The notes: a model not told the origin generated them from the letters alone. A DNA stretch of 64,000 nt from Agrococcus beijingensis (GCF_030758955.1 NZ_CP132360.1:2362995-2426994); one strand, 5' to 3'. Shown: positions 17,753-27,495, counted from the stretch's first letter. Numbers and translations: made by a program.

Positions 17753-19237
17753 TCAGTCGCGCGCGGCCAGGAAGCTGTAGACCTCGGTCTCGTCGACGCC
17801 CGGGAAGGCCCCCGGCGGCAGCGCCGCCAGCAGGTGCGAGTGCGCGCGTGCGCTGGGCCACGCCTGGCCCGCCCACGCGGCGGCGAGGTCGGCCGGCGGC
17901 CGGCGGCAGCACGTCGGGTCCGGGCAGCGCGAGGCCGACCGCTCCTTCGTCGCCCGCCCGCGGAACCACTTGGCCTGCGAGAACGGCACGCCGATCGAGA
18001 GCGAGAACTCCCCCGCCGCGCTACGCTCGGTCATCGCCGTGCACCAGAACGTGCCCGCAGGCGTCTCGGTGTACTGCTCGAACGCGTTCACCTTGTCGGC
18101 CACGTCGAAGACCTCGCGGCTCGTCCAGTGCTTGCACACCGGCTGCCCCTCGATCGCGCCCGTGTGGTCGGCGGGGAACGTCACCCCGTCGTTCTCGTAG
18201 GCCTTGTAGATGATCCCCGACTCGTGCACCTTCTGGAAGTGCAGCGGGATCCCCAGGTGCACGGTCGCGAGGTTCGTCAGCCGGTGGGCGGCGGTCTCGT
18301 ACGAGACCGCGAAGGCGTCGCGCAGATCCTCGACGGCGAGCTGCCGCGCATCCTTCGCCACCCGCAGGAAGTCGACGGCGGTGCGCTCCGGCATGAGCAG
18401 CGCCGCGGCGAAGTAGTTCGTCTCGATGCGCTGGCGCAGGAAGCCGCCGTAGTCGGCCGGCACCGAGTGGCCCAGCACGTGGTGCCCGAGCGCCTGCAGC
18501 AGCACCGACCGCGGGTCGTGGCCGATGCGCGACGAGCGCGACAGGTAGATGCGCTTGCGCTTCAGATCGGTGACCGAGCGCGTCGAGTGCGGCAGGTCGC
18601 CCACGTGGTGCACCGAGAAGCCGAGCCGCTCGGTGATGGCCGCGATGAGGTGCTGCGACAGCGGGCCCGACTGGTAGCCGACCTTCTGCAGCATCTTCTC
18701 GGCCTCGGCCTCGATCTCGGGGAAGTGGTTGTCGCGCGCGCGCATCTCCCCACGCAGCTGCGTGTTGGCCCGGCGCGCCTCCTCGGGGGTGGCGGCGCGC
18801 TCCTCGGCGACCCGGTCGAGCTCGTCGACGAGCGCGAGCATCGTCTCGAGCACGTCGTCGGGCGTGCGCGGCCCGATGCGCATGGCGGGCAGCTGCTTCT
18901 GCTGCCAGGTCGACGACTGCATCGCCCGCTCGAGCCGCAGCTCGAGCTCGGCGCGGCGCGACGGCGGCGCCGTGCCCGTGAGCTCGTCGAGGCTCGCGCC
19001 GTAGAGGCTCGCGAGCTGCTGCAGCTGCGAGAAGCGGGCCTCGCGCTTGCCGGTCTCGAACCCCGACAGCTGCGACGGCGCGAGGCCGATCGCGTCGTGC
19101 ACGGCGTCGAGCGTCAGCCCCGCCTGCTTGCGGGCATGGCGCAGCGCCTTGCCGAGCTGCAGGGTGTCGACCTGCTGGGGCGCGGGCTGCGAGCGCGCCG
19201 GGCGATCCCAGGCTGCGGATGCGGTGGGGGCGGTCAT
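17753..19237 (-). CDS. ramB: RamB/ScfR-type XRE regulator with degenerate ImmA/IrrE domain
   Basis: 494 residues. A Cro/C1-type helix-turn-helix spans about residues 28-82 ([25 protein letters not shown]). An ImmA/IrrE-like domain follows (about 180-280), but its metalloprotease motif reads GHHVLGH, so the HExxH glutamate is missing. A Cys-rich C-terminal domain (CKHW, C-P-D-P-T-C-C) probably binds metal. This is the architecture of corynebacterial RamB, which controls acetate and glyoxylate-shunt genes; facing aceA here supports the call. ATG 19237 follows TAAGGT by six bases, predicting a leaderless mRNA. A TTCTGCACG site lies within that promoter, suggesting autoregulation. Confidence 0.88.
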   Translation of the reverse strand: MTAPTASAAWDRPARSQPAPQQVDTLQLGKALRHARKQAGLTLDAVHDAIGLAPSQLSGFETGKREARFSQLQQLASLYGASLDELTGTAPPSRRAELELRLERAMQSSTWQQKQLPAMRIGPRTPDDVLETMLALVDELDRVAEERAATPEEARRANTQLRGEMRARDNHFPEIEAEAEKMLQKVGYQSGPLSQHLIAAITERLGFSVHHVGDLPHSTRSVTDLKRKRIYLSRSSRIGHDPRSVLLQALGHHVLGHSVPADYGGFLRQRIETNYFAAALLMPERTAVDFLRVAKDARQLAVEDLRDAFAVSYETAAHRLTNLATVHLGIPLHFQKVHESGIIYKAYENDGVTFPADHTGAIEGQPVCKHWTSREVFDVADKVNAFEQYTETPAGTFWCTAMTERSAAGEFSLSIGVPFSQAKWFRGRATKERSASRCPDPTCCRRPPADLAAAWAGQAWPSARAHSHLLAALPPGAFPGVDETEVYSFLAARD

Positions 19238-19243
19238 GCGAGC

Positions 19244-19324
19244 ACCTTACGACACTTCTGCACGATCTGGCAGGAGTGAAGAACTTCACACTACGAATGC
19301 GCGGATGCGGTGCAGTTCTGCACG
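19244..19324. promoter_or_regulatory. ramB/aceA control region: two TTCTGCACG boxes and a GTGAAG/CTTCAC dyad
   Basis: The 154-base divergent interval holds TTCTGCACG at 19256-19264 and again at 19316-19324, exactly 60 bases apart in the same orientation. Between them GTGAAG (19276-19281) and CTTCAC (19284-19289) form a dyad with a two-base spacer. The complement of 19244-19249 is TAAGGT, a -10 for leaderless ramB. The boxes loosely resemble the corynebacterial RamB element (a TTTGCAAA-like core). RamB binding is therefore plausible but inferred. Confidence 0.5.
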
Positions 19325-19391
19325 CAGAGTGGTCACCAAGGGACGAGCCGGGGCCGAAGGAGGCTCCCGGCGGAGCACACAGGAGGACACC

Positions 19392-20708
19392 ATGACTGAG
19401 CAGACCGACAAGCCGAACCGGGTGAACGACGCGATGGCGACCGAGGCCGCAGAGCTCGAGCTCGAGTGGGCGGCCGACGCTCGCTGGACCGGCGTCAAGC
19501 GCGACTACACCGCAGCCGACGTCGTGCGGCTCCGCGGCTCGGTCGTCGAGGAGCACACGCTCGCCCGTCGCGGCGCCGAGCGCCTCTTCGAGCGCATCAC
19601 CACCGACGAGAAGCCGGTGCGCGCGCTCGGAGCGCTGACGGGCAACCAGGCGGTGCAGCAGGTGCGCGCCGGGCTCGAGGCCATCTACCTCTCCGGCTGG
19701 CAGGTCGCCGCCGACGCCAACCTCTCGGGCCAGACCTACCCCGACCAGTCGCTCTACCCCGCCAACTCGGTGCCGGCCGTCGTGCGCCGCATCAACAACG
19801 CGCTGCAGCGCGCCGACCAGATCGAGCGCAGCGAGGGCAACCCGACCGTCGCCGACTGGCTGGCGCCGATCGTCGCCGACGCCGAGGCCGGCTTCGGCGG
19901 ACCGCTGAACGCCTTCGAGCTCATGCGCAGCATGATCGTCGCCGGCGCCGCGGGCGTGCACTGGGAGGATCAGCTGGCGAGCGAGAAGAAGTGCGGCCAC
20001 CTCGGGGGCAAGGTGCTGATCCCCACGCAGCAGCACGTGCGCACCCTGAACGCCGCGCGCCTCGCCTCCGATGTCGAGAACGTGCCCTCCGTCATCATCG
20101 CCCGCACCGACGCCGAGGCTGCGACGCTGCTCACGAGCGACGTCGACGAGCGGGACCAGCCGTTCCTCACGGGCGACCGCACGTCGGAGGGCTTCTACGA
20201 GGTGCTGGGCGGCATCGAGCCGTGCATCGCCCGCGGCCGCGCCTACGCCGAGTACGCCGACCTGCTCTGGATGGAGACCGGCAAGCCCGACCTCGAGGTC
20301 GCCCGCCGCTTCGCCGAGGGCATCAAGAGCGAGTTCCCCGACCAGCTGCTGGCCTACAACTGCTCGCCGTCGTTCAACTGGAAGAAGCACCTCGACGACG
20401 ACCAGATCGCCAAGTTCCAGCGCGAGCTGGGCGCGATGGGCTTCCGCTTCCAGTTCATCACCCTCGCCGGCTTCCACGCCCTCAACCACTCGATGTTCGA
20501 CCTGGCGAAGGGCTACGCCGAGCACGACATGACGGCCTACGTCGACCTGCAGGAGCGCGAGTTCGCCGCGGAGGCCGCCGGCTACACGGCGACCAAGCAC
20601 CAGCGCGAGGTCGGCACCGGCTGGTTCGACCTGGTCGCGACCACCCTCAACCCCACCTCGGGAACGCTGGCGCTCGCCGGCTCCACCGAGTCCGAGCAGT
20701 TCCATTGA
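19392..20708 (+). CDS. aceA: Isocitrate lyase
   Basis: 438 residues. Cleaves isocitrate to succinate and glyoxylate, the first glyoxylate-shunt step. The signature [16 protein letters not shown] holds catalytic Cys201. Other conserved blocks include [13 protein letters not shown] context, [13 protein letters not shown] and [16 protein letters not shown] 19392 has AGGAGGA five or so bases upstream. The divergent RamB-like regulator and duplicated upstream boxes suggest acetate-type induction. aceB follows after 47 bases with its own AAGGAGGA ribosome site, forming an aceA-aceB operon that ends at the strong hairpin at 22448. Confidence 0.97.
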   Translation: MTEQTDKPNRVNDAMATEAAELELEWAADARWTGVKRDYTAADVVRLRGSVVEEHTLARRGAERLFERITTDEKPVRALGALTGNQAVQQVRAGLEAIYLSGWQVAADANLSGQTYPDQSLYPANSVPAVVRRINNALQRADQIERSEGNPTVADWLAPIVADAEAGFGGPLNAFELMRSMIVAGAAGVHWEDQLASEKKCGHLGGKVLIPTQQHVRTLNAARLASDVENVPSVIIARTDAEAATLLTSDVDERDQPFLTGDRTSEGFYEVLGGIEPCIARGRAYAEYADLLWMETGKPDLEVARRFAEGIKSEFPDQLLAYNCSPSFNWKKHLDDDQIAKFQRELGAMGFRFQFITLAGFHALNHSMFDLAKGYAEHDMTAYVDLQEREFAAEAAGYTATKHQREVGTGWFDLVATTLNPTSGTLALAGSTESEQFH

Positions 20709-20755
20709 TCCGCAGTGCACCGAGCACCCACGACACCTGAAGGAGGAAGACGATC

Positions 20756-22441
20756 ATGACTGACCGCATCCGCATCACCGCCACCGCCGAGGGACAGGAG
20801 CGCGTCCTCACCGACGAGGCCGTCGCGTTCCTGCTCGAGCTGCACGACGCGTTCGAGTGCACGCGCCAGCAGCTGCTGCAGAACCGCCGCAAGCGTCGCG
20901 CGGCCTTCGCCGAGGGCGAGACGCCGGGCTTCCTGGAGTCGACCAGGCGCATCCGCGAGGACGGCAGCTGGCGGGTCGCCCCGCCCGCTCCGGGCCTCGA
21001 GGACCGCCGCGTCGAGATCACCGGGCCGATCGAGCGCAAGATGACCATCAACGCGCTCAACTCCGGCGCGAAGGTCTGGCTGGCCGACTGCGAGGACGCC
21101 TCGAGCCCGCTGTGGCGCAACGTCATCGCGAGCCAGGTGAACCTGCAGGACGCCATCCGCGGCCGCATCGAGTTCACCAGCCCGGAGGGCAAGGAGTACC
21201 GGGTGACGGCCGAGGAGACGCCGACGATCGTCGTGCGGCCCCGCGGCTGGCACATGGACGAGCACCGCATCATCGTCGACGGCAAGCCCATGTCGGGATC
21301 GCTGGTCGACTTCGGCCTGCACTGCTTCCACAACGCCGAGGAGCTCATCGCCCGCGGCAGCGGCCCGTACTTCTACCTGCCGAAGCTCGAGAACCACGAG
21401 GAGGCGCGCCTCTGGAACGACGTGTTCCGCATGGCGCAGCAGCTGCTGGTGCTCCCGCAGGGCACGATCCGCGCCACGGTGCTGATCGAGACGATCACGG
21501 CGGCGTTCGAGATGGAGGAGATCCTCTACGAGCTGCGCGAGCACTCGGCGGGGCTCAACGCCGGCCGCTGGGACTACCTGTTCTCGATGATCAAGGCGTT
21601 CCGCCTCCGCGGCGAGGCGTTCGTGCTCCCCGACCGCTCGCAGCTGACGATGACGGCGCCGTTCATGCGGGCCTACACCGAGCAGCTGGTGCGGGCCTGC
21701 CACCGCCGCGGGGCGCACGCGATCGGCGGCATGGCGGCGTTCGTGCCGAGCGCGAAGGACCCGGAGGCCACCGAGCGGGCGCTGAGCGCTGTCGCCTCCG
21801 ACAAGGCGCGCGAGGCCGGCGACGGCTTCGACGGCTCCTGGGTCGCGCACCCGGGCCTGGTGTCGACCTGCCGCGAGGCGTTCGACGCGGTGCTCGGCGA
21901 GCGGCCGAACCAGCTCGACCGATCCCGCGAGGACGTCGCGGTCGACGGTGCGGCGCTCATCGACCTGTCGACGACGCCCGGCGAGATCACCGACGGCGGC
22001 CTGCGCTCGAACATCGAGATCGGCATCCGCTACATGGAGGCGTGGCTGCGCGGCCACGGCGCCGTCGCCATCCACTCGCTGATGGAGGACGCGGCCACTG
22101 CCGAGATCTCCCGCTCGCAGGTGTGGCAGTGGATCCACAACGAGTCGAAGACCTCCGACGGCCGCACCATCACGCCGGAGCGCTGCGAGTCGATCGTCGA
22201 CGAGCTCGAGCGCGGCTTCGACCGCAGCGAGGGCAACCGCTTCCGCGAGGCGATCGCGCTGTTCCGCGAGATCGCCCTGGAGGAGACCTACCCGGCCTTC
22301 CTCACGCTGGCCGGCACCGAGCGCTACCTGGCCGACGGCGTCGAGCGGCACACGACCGGCTCGATCCCGGTGCAGGATGCGTCGCCGCAGGCTGAGCAGG
22401 AGGGCTCGCGCGACGACGAGCGCGAGCGCGTCGCGGCCTGA
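20756..22441 (+). CDS. aceB: Malate synthase A
   Basis: 561 residues, the usual size of the AceB isoform rather than the approximately 720-residue GlcB. It condenses glyoxylate with acetyl-CoA to malate. Recognisable blocks are GPIERKMTINALNSGAKV, VWLADCEDASSPLW, RPRGWHMDEHRI and GLNAGRWDYLFSMIK, which together line the active site. The C-terminus is a variable acidic tail (residues about 540-561). It is the second gene after aceA. The downstream region is a long hairpin shared with the convergent rsrA gene. Confidence 0.96.
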   Translation: MTDRIRITATAEGQERVLTDEAVAFLLELHDAFECTRQQLLQNRRKRRAAFAEGETPGFLESTRRIREDGSWRVAPPAPGLEDRRVEITGPIERKMTINALNSGAKVWLADCEDASSPLWRNVIASQVNLQDAIRGRIEFTSPEGKEYRVTAEETPTIVVRPRGWHMDEHRIIVDGKPMSGSLVDFGLHCFHNAEELIARGSGPYFYLPKLENHEEARLWNDVFRMAQQLLVLPQGTIRATVLIETITAAFEMEEILYELREHSAGLNAGRWDYLFSMIKAFRLRGEAFVLPDRSQLTMTAPFMRAYTEQLVRACHRRGAHAIGGMAAFVPSAKDPEATERALSAVASDKAREAGDGFDGSWVAHPGLVSTCREAFDAVLGERPNQLDRSREDVAVDGAALIDLSTTPGEITDGGLRSNIEIGIRYMEAWLRGHGAVAIHSLMEDAATAEISRSQVWQWIHNESKTSDGRTITPERCESIVDELERGFDRSEGNRFREAIALFREIALEETYPAFLTLAGTERYLADGVERHTTGSIPVQDASPQAEQEGSRDDERERVAA

Positions 22442-22447
22442 CCGGCA

Positions 22448-22494
22448 GACGCAGGAGAGGCGGGGCCCCGATGGGGTCCCGCCTCTCCTGCGTC
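22448..22494. terminator. Long bidirectional hairpin terminator between aceB and rsrA
   Basis: A 22-base stem: GACGCAGGAGAGGCGGGG and CCCC at 22448-22469 pair with 22473-22494, around a three-base GAT loop. The only non-Watson-Crick position is a G-T that would be G-U in RNA. It starts seven bases after the aceB stop and ends 15 bases before the rsrA stop, so it serves both convergent units. Confidence 0.92.
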
Positions 22495-22508
22495 GTCTCG
22501 TCGCCTGC

Positions 22509-22769
22509 TCAGGCGTGCGCGGCGCGGGCCGCGCGGAGCTTCTCGAGCAGCTTCTCCCGCAGCTCCTCGGGAGCGCGATCCTTGCACGCGCCCTGCAGCG
22601 CAGACGTCAGCATCTCGCCCACGTGGTGCTCGGCCGAGCACTCGGCGCAGGTCGCCAGGTGCGCGCGAACATCTGCGGCATCCTCGGCGCAGAGCTCGTT
22701 GTGGAGGTACTCCTCCAGTGCTGCGCGGGCCTGCGTGCAGTCCTTCTTGGCCTCCAGCGTCTCGCTCAC
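22509..22769 (-). CDS. rsrA: Zinc-binding anti-sigma factor of the RsrA family
   Basis: 86 residues. The zinc anti-sigma signature H-x3-C-x2-C appears as HLATCAECS, with another conserved Cys near the N-terminus in [19 protein letters not shown]. In actinobacteria RsrA holds SigR inactive until disulfide stress oxidises these cysteines, expelling zinc and releasing the sigma factor. GTG 22769 overlaps the sigR stop in GTGA, giving coupled, near-stoichiometric synthesis. Length is slightly below the approximately 100 residues of streptomycete RsrA. Confidence 0.94.
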   Translation of the reverse strand: MSETLEAKKDCTQARAALEEYLHNELCAEDAADVRAHLATCAECSAEHHVGEMLTSALQGACKDRAPEELREKLLEKLRAARAAHA

Positions 22770-23398
22770 GGCTTCTCCTTCACGTCGGTGCCCGGCACCG
22801 CGATTCCTTGTTCTCTGGCGTAGTCGGCGAGCAGGCCCCGCAGCAGCTTCCGCCCGCGGTGCAGCCTGCTCATCACGGTGCCGACGGGGGTCTCCATGAC
22901 CTCGGCGGTCTCGGCGTAGCTGAGGCCCTCGACGTCGACCCAGTAGACCGCCATGCGGAAGTCCTCCGGCACCTGCTGCAGCGCATCCTTCACAGCCCCC
23001 GAGGGCATCCGATGGATGGCCTCGGCCTCGGCACTGCGCGACGACGTGGCGGTGAATGACTCGGCATCGCCGATCTGCCATTCCTCCATGTCGTCGAGCG
23101 GCGCCTCGAAGGGCCTGCGCTGCTGCTTGCGATAGGTGTTGATGTAGGTGTTGGTCTGGATGCGGTACAGCCACGCCCGCAGGTTGGTGCCCTGCTTGAA
23201 CGAGTCGTACGCGGCGTAGGCCTTGAGCAGGGTCTCCTGCACGAGGTCTGCCGCGTCGGCGGGGTTGCGCGTCATGCGCATGGCGGCTGCGTAGAGCTGG
23301 TCTGCGTACTGCATGGCCTGCTCGACGAAGTCGTCGCGCTTCTCCGCCGGAGAGGAATCAGTTGTCATCGCGGGTGAGTCTATTGTCGCGGTGCCCAC
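22766..23398 (-). CDS. sigR: RNA polymerase sigma factor SigR/SigH (thiol-oxidative stress)
   Basis: 210 residues from GTG 23398, or 200 from ATG 23368. Region 2 includes [17 protein letters not shown] and [16 protein letters not shown], and region 4 is [24 protein letters not shown]. It is the ECF sigma that turns on thioredoxin and mycothiol genes during disulfide stress. The GTG has a GGAGG four bases upstream, whereas ATG 23368 has a poor one. Streptomyces SigR also has long and short forms, so both products may be made. A perfect SigR-type promoter lies about 40-65 bases upstream. Next to rsrA, and divergent from aroA as in related genomes. Confidence 0.95.
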   Translation of the reverse strand: MGTATIDSPAMTTDSSPAEKRDDFVEQAMQYADQLYAAAMRMTRNPADAADLVQETLLKAYAAYDSFKQGTNLRAWLYRIQTNTYINTYRKQQRRPFEAPLDDMEEWQIGDAESFTATSSRSAEAEAIHRMPSGAVKDALQQVPEDFRMAVYWVDVEGLSYAETAEVMETPVGTVMSRLHRGRKLLRGLLADYAREQGIAVPGTDVKEKP

Positions 23399-23436
23399 TG
23401 AGCCTCCTCGGCTTTGCTTTCCTGACCGATAGATTG

Positions 23437-23464
23437 CAACCGATGACCTCGCCCGTGCATTCCC
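23437..23464 (-). promoter_or_regulatory. SigR-dependent autoregulatory promoter of sigR-rsrA
   Basis: On the minus strand GGGAAT (23464-23459), 18 bases, then GTTG (23440-23437). This matches the SigR/SigH consensus GGGAAT-N18-GTT exactly. Transcription would start near 23430, about 30 bases before GTG 23398, so the longer SigR form can be translated from it. The -35 and most of the spacer lie inside codons 1-8 of the divergent aroA. Confidence 0.85.
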
Positions 23465-24753
23465 GACCCTGGGTCGCGCCGACCGCGACCTCGCGCCTCG
23501 ACGCCCGCGTGCAGCTGCCCGGATCGAAGAGCCTGACCAATCGAGCGCTGCTGCTGGCCGCCCTCGCCGACGGGCCGTCGACCCTGCACCGGCCGCTGCG
23601 CAGCCGCGACGCGTCGATCATGACCGAGGGGCTGCGTGCGCTCGGCGCGACCATCCGCGAGGCGCCCGGCGACGGCCTGTTCGGCCCCGATCTCACCGTG
23701 ACGCCCGGGCCCGTCGCGGGCGACGCATCCATCGACTGCGGCCTGGCCGGCACGGCCATGCGGTTCCTGCCGATCATGGCGGCGCTCGGCGACGGCCCGG
23801 TGGCGTTCGACGGCGACCCGCACGCGCGCAAGCGCCCGATGGACCAGACGATCGCGAGCCTGCAGGGCCTGGGCGTGCGTGTCGATGCCGATGCGCCGCG
23901 ACTGCCGTTCACGGTGCACGGCGCGGGCGGCGTGCGCGGCGGCGAGCTGACGATCGACGCGAGCGCCTCGAGCCAGTTCGTCTCGGCGCTGCTGCTGGTC
24001 GCCGCCCGCTTCGACGAGGGCCTCACGCTGCACCACGCGGGCGAGAGACTGCCGTCGATCCCGCACATCGAGATGACGCTCGAGGCGCTGCGGCAGCGCG
24101 GCGTCGACGCGCGGGCGATCGGCGAGGCCTCGTGGCGCGTCGAGCCAGGCCCCATCGCCGCGCTCGACGAGCAGATCGAGCCCGATCTGTCGAACGCCGC
24201 GCCGTTCCTCGCCGCGGTCGCCGCCGTGGGCGGCCGCGTCGTGCTCGACGGCTGGCCCGCGCAGACCACCCAGGTGGGCCGCATGCTGCCCGAGCTGCTC
24301 GCCCCGTTCGGCGTCGAGTCGCGGGTGGCGGATGGCTCCCTCACCGTCGAGGCCGTCGGTGGCGCGATCCCCGGTGCCAGCCTCGACATGCACGCGGCAG
24401 GCGAGCTCGCCCCCACGATCGTGGCGCTCGGCGCGCTCGCGTCGGCGCCGGTCGAGGTCACCGGGATCGGCCACATCCGCGGGCACGAGACCGACCGCAT
24501 CCAGGCCCTCGTCGACGACATCGCCGCCCTGGGCGGGCGCGCCGTGGCGCTGCCCGACGGCATCCGGGTCGAGCCGGGCACGCTGCACGGCGGCTCCTGG
24601 GGCGCCTACGACGACCACCGCATCGCGACGGCGGGCGCCGTCATCGGCCTGCGCGTGCCGGGCGTCGAGGTCGACGACATCGGCGCGACGGCCAAGACCA
24701 TCCCGGAGTTCCCTGAGCTCTGGGCGGCCATGCTCGCCGGCGAGCAGGGGTGA
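23443..24753 (+). CDS. aroA: 3-phosphoshikimate 1-carboxyvinyltransferase (EPSP synthase)
   Basis: 436 residues. Transfers enolpyruvate from PEP to shikimate-3-phosphate in aromatic amino acid synthesis. Substrate-binding blocks: [20 protein letters not shown] (residues about 22-41), [27 protein letters not shown], and late [10 protein letters not shown] with [17 protein letters not shown] 23443 is preferred because [13 protein letters not shown] is the typical short lead before the first beta strand; an in-frame ATG at 23362 would overlap the sigR 5' end. The gene's start region contains the sigR promoter. Eight bases separate it from rsgA. Confidence 0.95.
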   Translation: MTSPVHSRPWVAPTATSRLDARVQLPGSKSLTNRALLLAALADGPSTLHRPLRSRDASIMTEGLRALGATIREAPGDGLFGPDLTVTPGPVAGDASIDCGLAGTAMRFLPIMAALGDGPVAFDGDPHARKRPMDQTIASLQGLGVRVDADAPRLPFTVHGAGGVRGGELTIDASASSQFVSALLLVAARFDEGLTLHHAGERLPSIPHIEMTLEALRQRGVDARAIGEASWRVEPGPIAALDEQIEPDLSNAAPFLAAVAAVGGRVVLDGWPAQTTQVGRMLPELLAPFGVESRVADGSLTVEAVGGAIPGASLDMHAAGELAPTIVALGALASAPVEVTGIGHIRGHETDRIQALVDDIAALGGRAVALPDGIRVEPGTLHGGSWGAYDDHRIATAGAVIGLRVPGVEVDDIGATAKTIPEFPELWAAMLAGEQG

Positions 24754-24760
24754 CGACCGC

Positions 24761-25804
24761 ATGAGCTGGCTCGGCGACTACGAGGGCAAGTACGACGACT
24801 ACGACGAGTCGAGCGTGCGGGAGCGCCCCAACCCGAAGGCCAACCGCCCGCGCTCGAAGCAGCGGCCCGAGCACGACGACGCCGTCACCGGCATCGTCAC
24901 CGCCGTCGACCGCGGCCGCTACACGCTCGCCGTGCGCATCGACGAGGAGGACGAGTCGATCGTCACCGCCGCACGCGCACGGGAGCTGCGCAAGCAGTCG
25001 ATCGTCGCCGGCGACCGCGTCGACGTGGTCGGCGACACGACCGGCGAGACCGGCTCGCTCGCCCGCATCGTGCGCATCCAGCCACGTACGACGGTGCTGC
25101 GGCGCTCGGCCGACGACGCCGACGTGATCGAGCGGGTGATCGTCGCGAACGCCGACCTGCTGCTCATGGTGGTCGCCGCCGCCGACCCCGAGCCGCGGCC
25201 CCGTCTCGTCGACCGCTACCTGGTGGCGGCGCTCGACGCCGGCATCCGGCCGATCATGGTGATCACGAAGACCGACGTCGCCGACCCCGAGCCGTTCCTG
25301 GCGAACTTCGCGGGGCTCGACATCGAGGTGTGGCGCTCGTCGCTCGACGATCCGCCGGTCGAGGAGCTGCGCAAGCGGCTCGACGGGCACACCACGGTCG
25401 CCGTCGGCCACTCGGGCGTGGGCAAGTCGACCCTGGTGAACGCGCTGGTGCCCGACGCGCACCGCGCCGTCGGCCACGTCAACGCGGTCACGGGCCGCGG
25501 CCGGCACACCTCGTCGTCGACGGTGTCGTTCAAGCTCGGCTCGGGCTGGATCATCGACACCCCCGGCGTGCGCTCGTTCGGGCTCGGGCACGTCGCGACC
25601 GCCAACGTGCTGCGCGGCTTCCCCGACCTCGCCGCCGTCGCCGAGGACTGCCCGCGCGGCTGCACGCACCTCGTCGACGAGGGCTACTGCGAGCTCTCGA
25701 TCGCCGCTGCCGACGGGCGGCTCGAGCCGCGCCGCGTCGACTCGATGCAGCGGCTGCTCGGCACGCTGGTCGCGGCACGGGAGCAGCGCCACCAGGCGGA
25801 GTAG
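24761..25804 (+). CDS. rsgA: Small-ribosomal-subunit GTPase RsgA
   Basis: 347 residues, a circularly permuted GTPase that helps 30S maturation. An OB-fold comes first (about 40-105, TGIVTAVDRGRYTL), then the permuted G motifs: ITKTDVAD (G4), GHSGVGKSTLVNAL (G1), DTPGVRSFG (G3). A C-terminal zinc knuckle has C-P-R-G-C-T-H and G-Y-C. The first 35 residues are charged and variable (GKYDDYDESSVRERP). It starts eight bases after aroA, and hisN follows after 22 bases. This aroA-rsgA-hisN order is common in actinobacteria. Confidence 0.94.
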   Translation: MSWLGDYEGKYDDYDESSVRERPNPKANRPRSKQRPEHDDAVTGIVTAVDRGRYTLAVRIDEEDESIVTAARARELRKQSIVAGDRVDVVGDTTGETGSLARIVRIQPRTTVLRRSADDADVIERVIVANADLLLMVVAAADPEPRPRLVDRYLVAALDAGIRPIMVITKTDVADPEPFLANFAGLDIEVWRSSLDDPPVEELRKRLDGHTTVAVGHSGVGKSTLVNALVPDAHRAVGHVNAVTGRGRHTSSSTVSFKLGSGWIIDTPGVRSFGLGHVATANVLRGFPDLAAVAEDCPRGCTHLVDEGYCELSIAAADGRLEPRRVDSMQRLLGTLVAAREQRHQAE

Positions 25805-25826
25805 TCGGTCGGCGTAGGCTGATCGC

Positions 25827-26600
25827 GTGACCTACGACGACGACCTCGCCCTGGCGCTGCGGCTGGCCGACGCCGCCGACGCGATCTCGATGGAGCGCTT
25901 CGGCGCGCGGGATCTCGAGGTGACGACGAAGGCCGACACCACGCACGTGACGGATGCCGACCGCTCGGTCGAGCAGCGCATCCGCACCATGCTCGCCGAG
26001 GAGCGCCCGGACGACGCGATCTTCGGCGAGGAGTTCGGCGTCAGCGGCGAGGCGCAGCGCCAGTGGATCATCGACCCGATCGACGGCACCGCGCACTTCC
26101 TGCGCGGCGCCCCCATCTGGGCGACCCTGATCGCGCTCGCCGTCGACGGGCATCCGGTCGTGGGCGTCGTCTCGGCGCCCGCGCTCGGCGGCCGCTGGTG
26201 GGCCGCGCAGGGATCCGGCGCCTGGACGAACCCGGCAGAGCCGCGCCGCCTGCGCGTCTCGGGCGTCAGCGCGCTGTCGGATGCGGTGCTGTCGTACAAC
26301 GCGATCCAGGGGTGGGACGGCGCCGGCCGCATCGGCGACCTGCTGGGCCTGCAGCGCGACGTCTGGCGCGCGCGCTCCTACGGAGACGCCTGGAGCTACA
26401 TGATGCTCGCCGAGGGCACGATCGACGTGGTCGCCGAGTTCGACCTGCAGCCCTACGACCTGGCGGCGCTCGTGCCCGTGATCGAGGAGGCCGGCGGCAC
26501 GTTCACGTCGGTCGACGGCGAGCGCGGCCCCTGGCACGGGTCGGCGCTGGCGACGAACGGCGTGCTGCACGCCGAGCTGCTCGAGCGCCTCGCGCGCTGA
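25827..26600 (+). CDS. hisN: Histidinol-phosphatase, inositol monophosphatase family
   Basis: 257 residues of the IMPase superfamily. Metal-binding motifs are GEEFG (first Glu pair), WIIDPIDGTAHFLRG (D-P-x-D-G-T) and a C-terminal FDLQPYDLAALVPVIEEAGG (W/Y-D-x-A). Actinobacterial HisN proteins of this type dephosphorylate histidinol phosphate; location after aroA-rsgA supports it, though inositol-phosphatase activity cannot be excluded. GTG 25827 is preceded by TAGGCT with a six-base spacer. This points to its own leaderless promoter in addition to read-through from aroA-rsgA. Confidence 0.9.
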   Translation: MTYDDDLALALRLADAADAISMERFGARDLEVTTKADTTHVTDADRSVEQRIRTMLAEERPDDAIFGEEFGVSGEAQRQWIIDPIDGTAHFLRGAPIWATLIALAVDGHPVVGVVSAPALGGRWWAAQGSGAWTNPAEPRRLRVSGVSALSDAVLSYNAIQGWDGAGRIGDLLGLQRDVWRARSYGDAWSYMMLAEGTIDVVAEFDLQPYDLAALVPVIEEAGGTFTSVDGERGPWHGSALATNGVLHAELLERLAR

Positions 26601-26618
26601 GCACCCGCTCGCCGCGGC

Positions 26619-27107
26619 TCAGCCGCGCGCGGCCGCCTCGAGCTGCTCGACGTCGAGCTTGCGCATCGTCAGCATCGCCCGCGTCACCTCGAGCGAGCGC
26701 TCCCCCTGCATGAGCTCGCCGAGCTGCTTCGGGATCACCTGCCACGAGACGCCGAACCGGTCCTTGCACCACCCGCACTGCGACTCCGCGCCGCCGTCGG
26801 CGACCAGCGCATCCCAGATGCGGTCGACCTCGGCCTGCCCGTCGACGGTGACGGCGATCGACACGGCCTCCGACTGCGGGAACTGCGGCCCGCCGTGCAG
26901 CAGCTGGAACGGCGTCCCGGCGAGGGTGAGGTCGACGGTGATCGCCTCGCCCGCGGGCGCGTCGCCCGGCCAGGGGTTGTCGCCCGGGGGGATCCGCATC
27001 ACGTCGGTGATGCGCGAGTCGGGCACGACCGAGACGTAGAGCTCGGCTGCCTCCTCGATGCGGCCGTCGAACCAGAGCACTGTGCGCACATCCGTCATGG
27101 TGGCCAT
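26619..27107 (-). CDS. VOC-superfamily PhnB-like protein
   Basis: 162 residues of the glyoxalase/bleomycin-resistance (VOC) fold, PhnB/3-demethylubiquinone-methyltransferase-like subgroup. Signature segments: VRTVLWFDGRIEEAAELYVSV, PFQLLHGGPQF, and GWCKDRFGVSWQVIP. Such proteins are common and mostly unassigned; they bind small ligands with or without metal. Start is uncertain among ATGs at 27110, 27107 and 27098; 27107 has GGAG four bases upstream. The gene is convergent with hisN and divergent from the rhodanese gene. Confidence 0.85.
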   Translation of the reverse strand: MATMTDVRTVLWFDGRIEEAAELYVSVVPDSRITDVMRIPPGDNPWPGDAPAGEAITVDLTLAGTPFQLLHGGPQFPQSEAVSIAVTVDGQAEVDRIWDALVADGGAESQCGWCKDRFGVSWQVIPKQLGELMQGERSLEVTRAMLTMRKLDVEQLEAAARG

Positions 27108-27144
27108 CATGCTCCGCATCCGCGGGCTTCGATACCCTGGATGC

Positions 27145-27435
27145 ATGCGTGAGATCACCCCTGCCGAGGTCGCCGACCTGCCGATCGTCGACGTGCGCGA
27201 GCAGCACGAGTGGGATCTCGGGCACGCGATCGGCGCCGTGCACATCCCGATGAGCGACCTCATCGCCCGCCTCGACGAGGTGCCCGACGGCGCCGCGATC
27301 ATCTGCCGCAGCGGCGCCCGCAGCGGGCAGGTCGTCGCCTACCTCGAGCAGCGGGGGGCGGATGCGGTGAACGTCGCGGGCGGGACCCTCCGGTGGGCGG
27401 CCGAGGGCCGCCCGATGGTGGGCACCGTCGCCTGA
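27145..27435 (+). CDS. Rhodanese-like domain protein
   Basis: 96 residues, a single rhodanese domain. PIVDVREQHEWDLGHAIGAVHIPM is the family core, and the active loop C-R-S-G-A-R (IICRSGARSGQ) supplies the sulfur-accepting Cys near residue 54. It could transfer sulfane sulfur or act as a cyanide-detoxifying or persulfide carrier; no partner is adjacent. ATG 27145 follows TACCCT by six bases and has no Shine-Dalgarno, so its mRNA is probably leaderless. Confidence 0.92.
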   Translation: MREITPAEVADLPIVDVREQHEWDLGHAIGAVHIPMSDLIARLDEVPDGAAIICRSGARSGQVVAYLEQRGADAVNVAGGTLRWAAEGRPMVGTVA

Positions 27436-27495
27436 GCCTGGCGGCGCGCTCGCGCGCGCCTATGCGCCGCAGGGCGGGCGGTGTAGAACCGAGGC

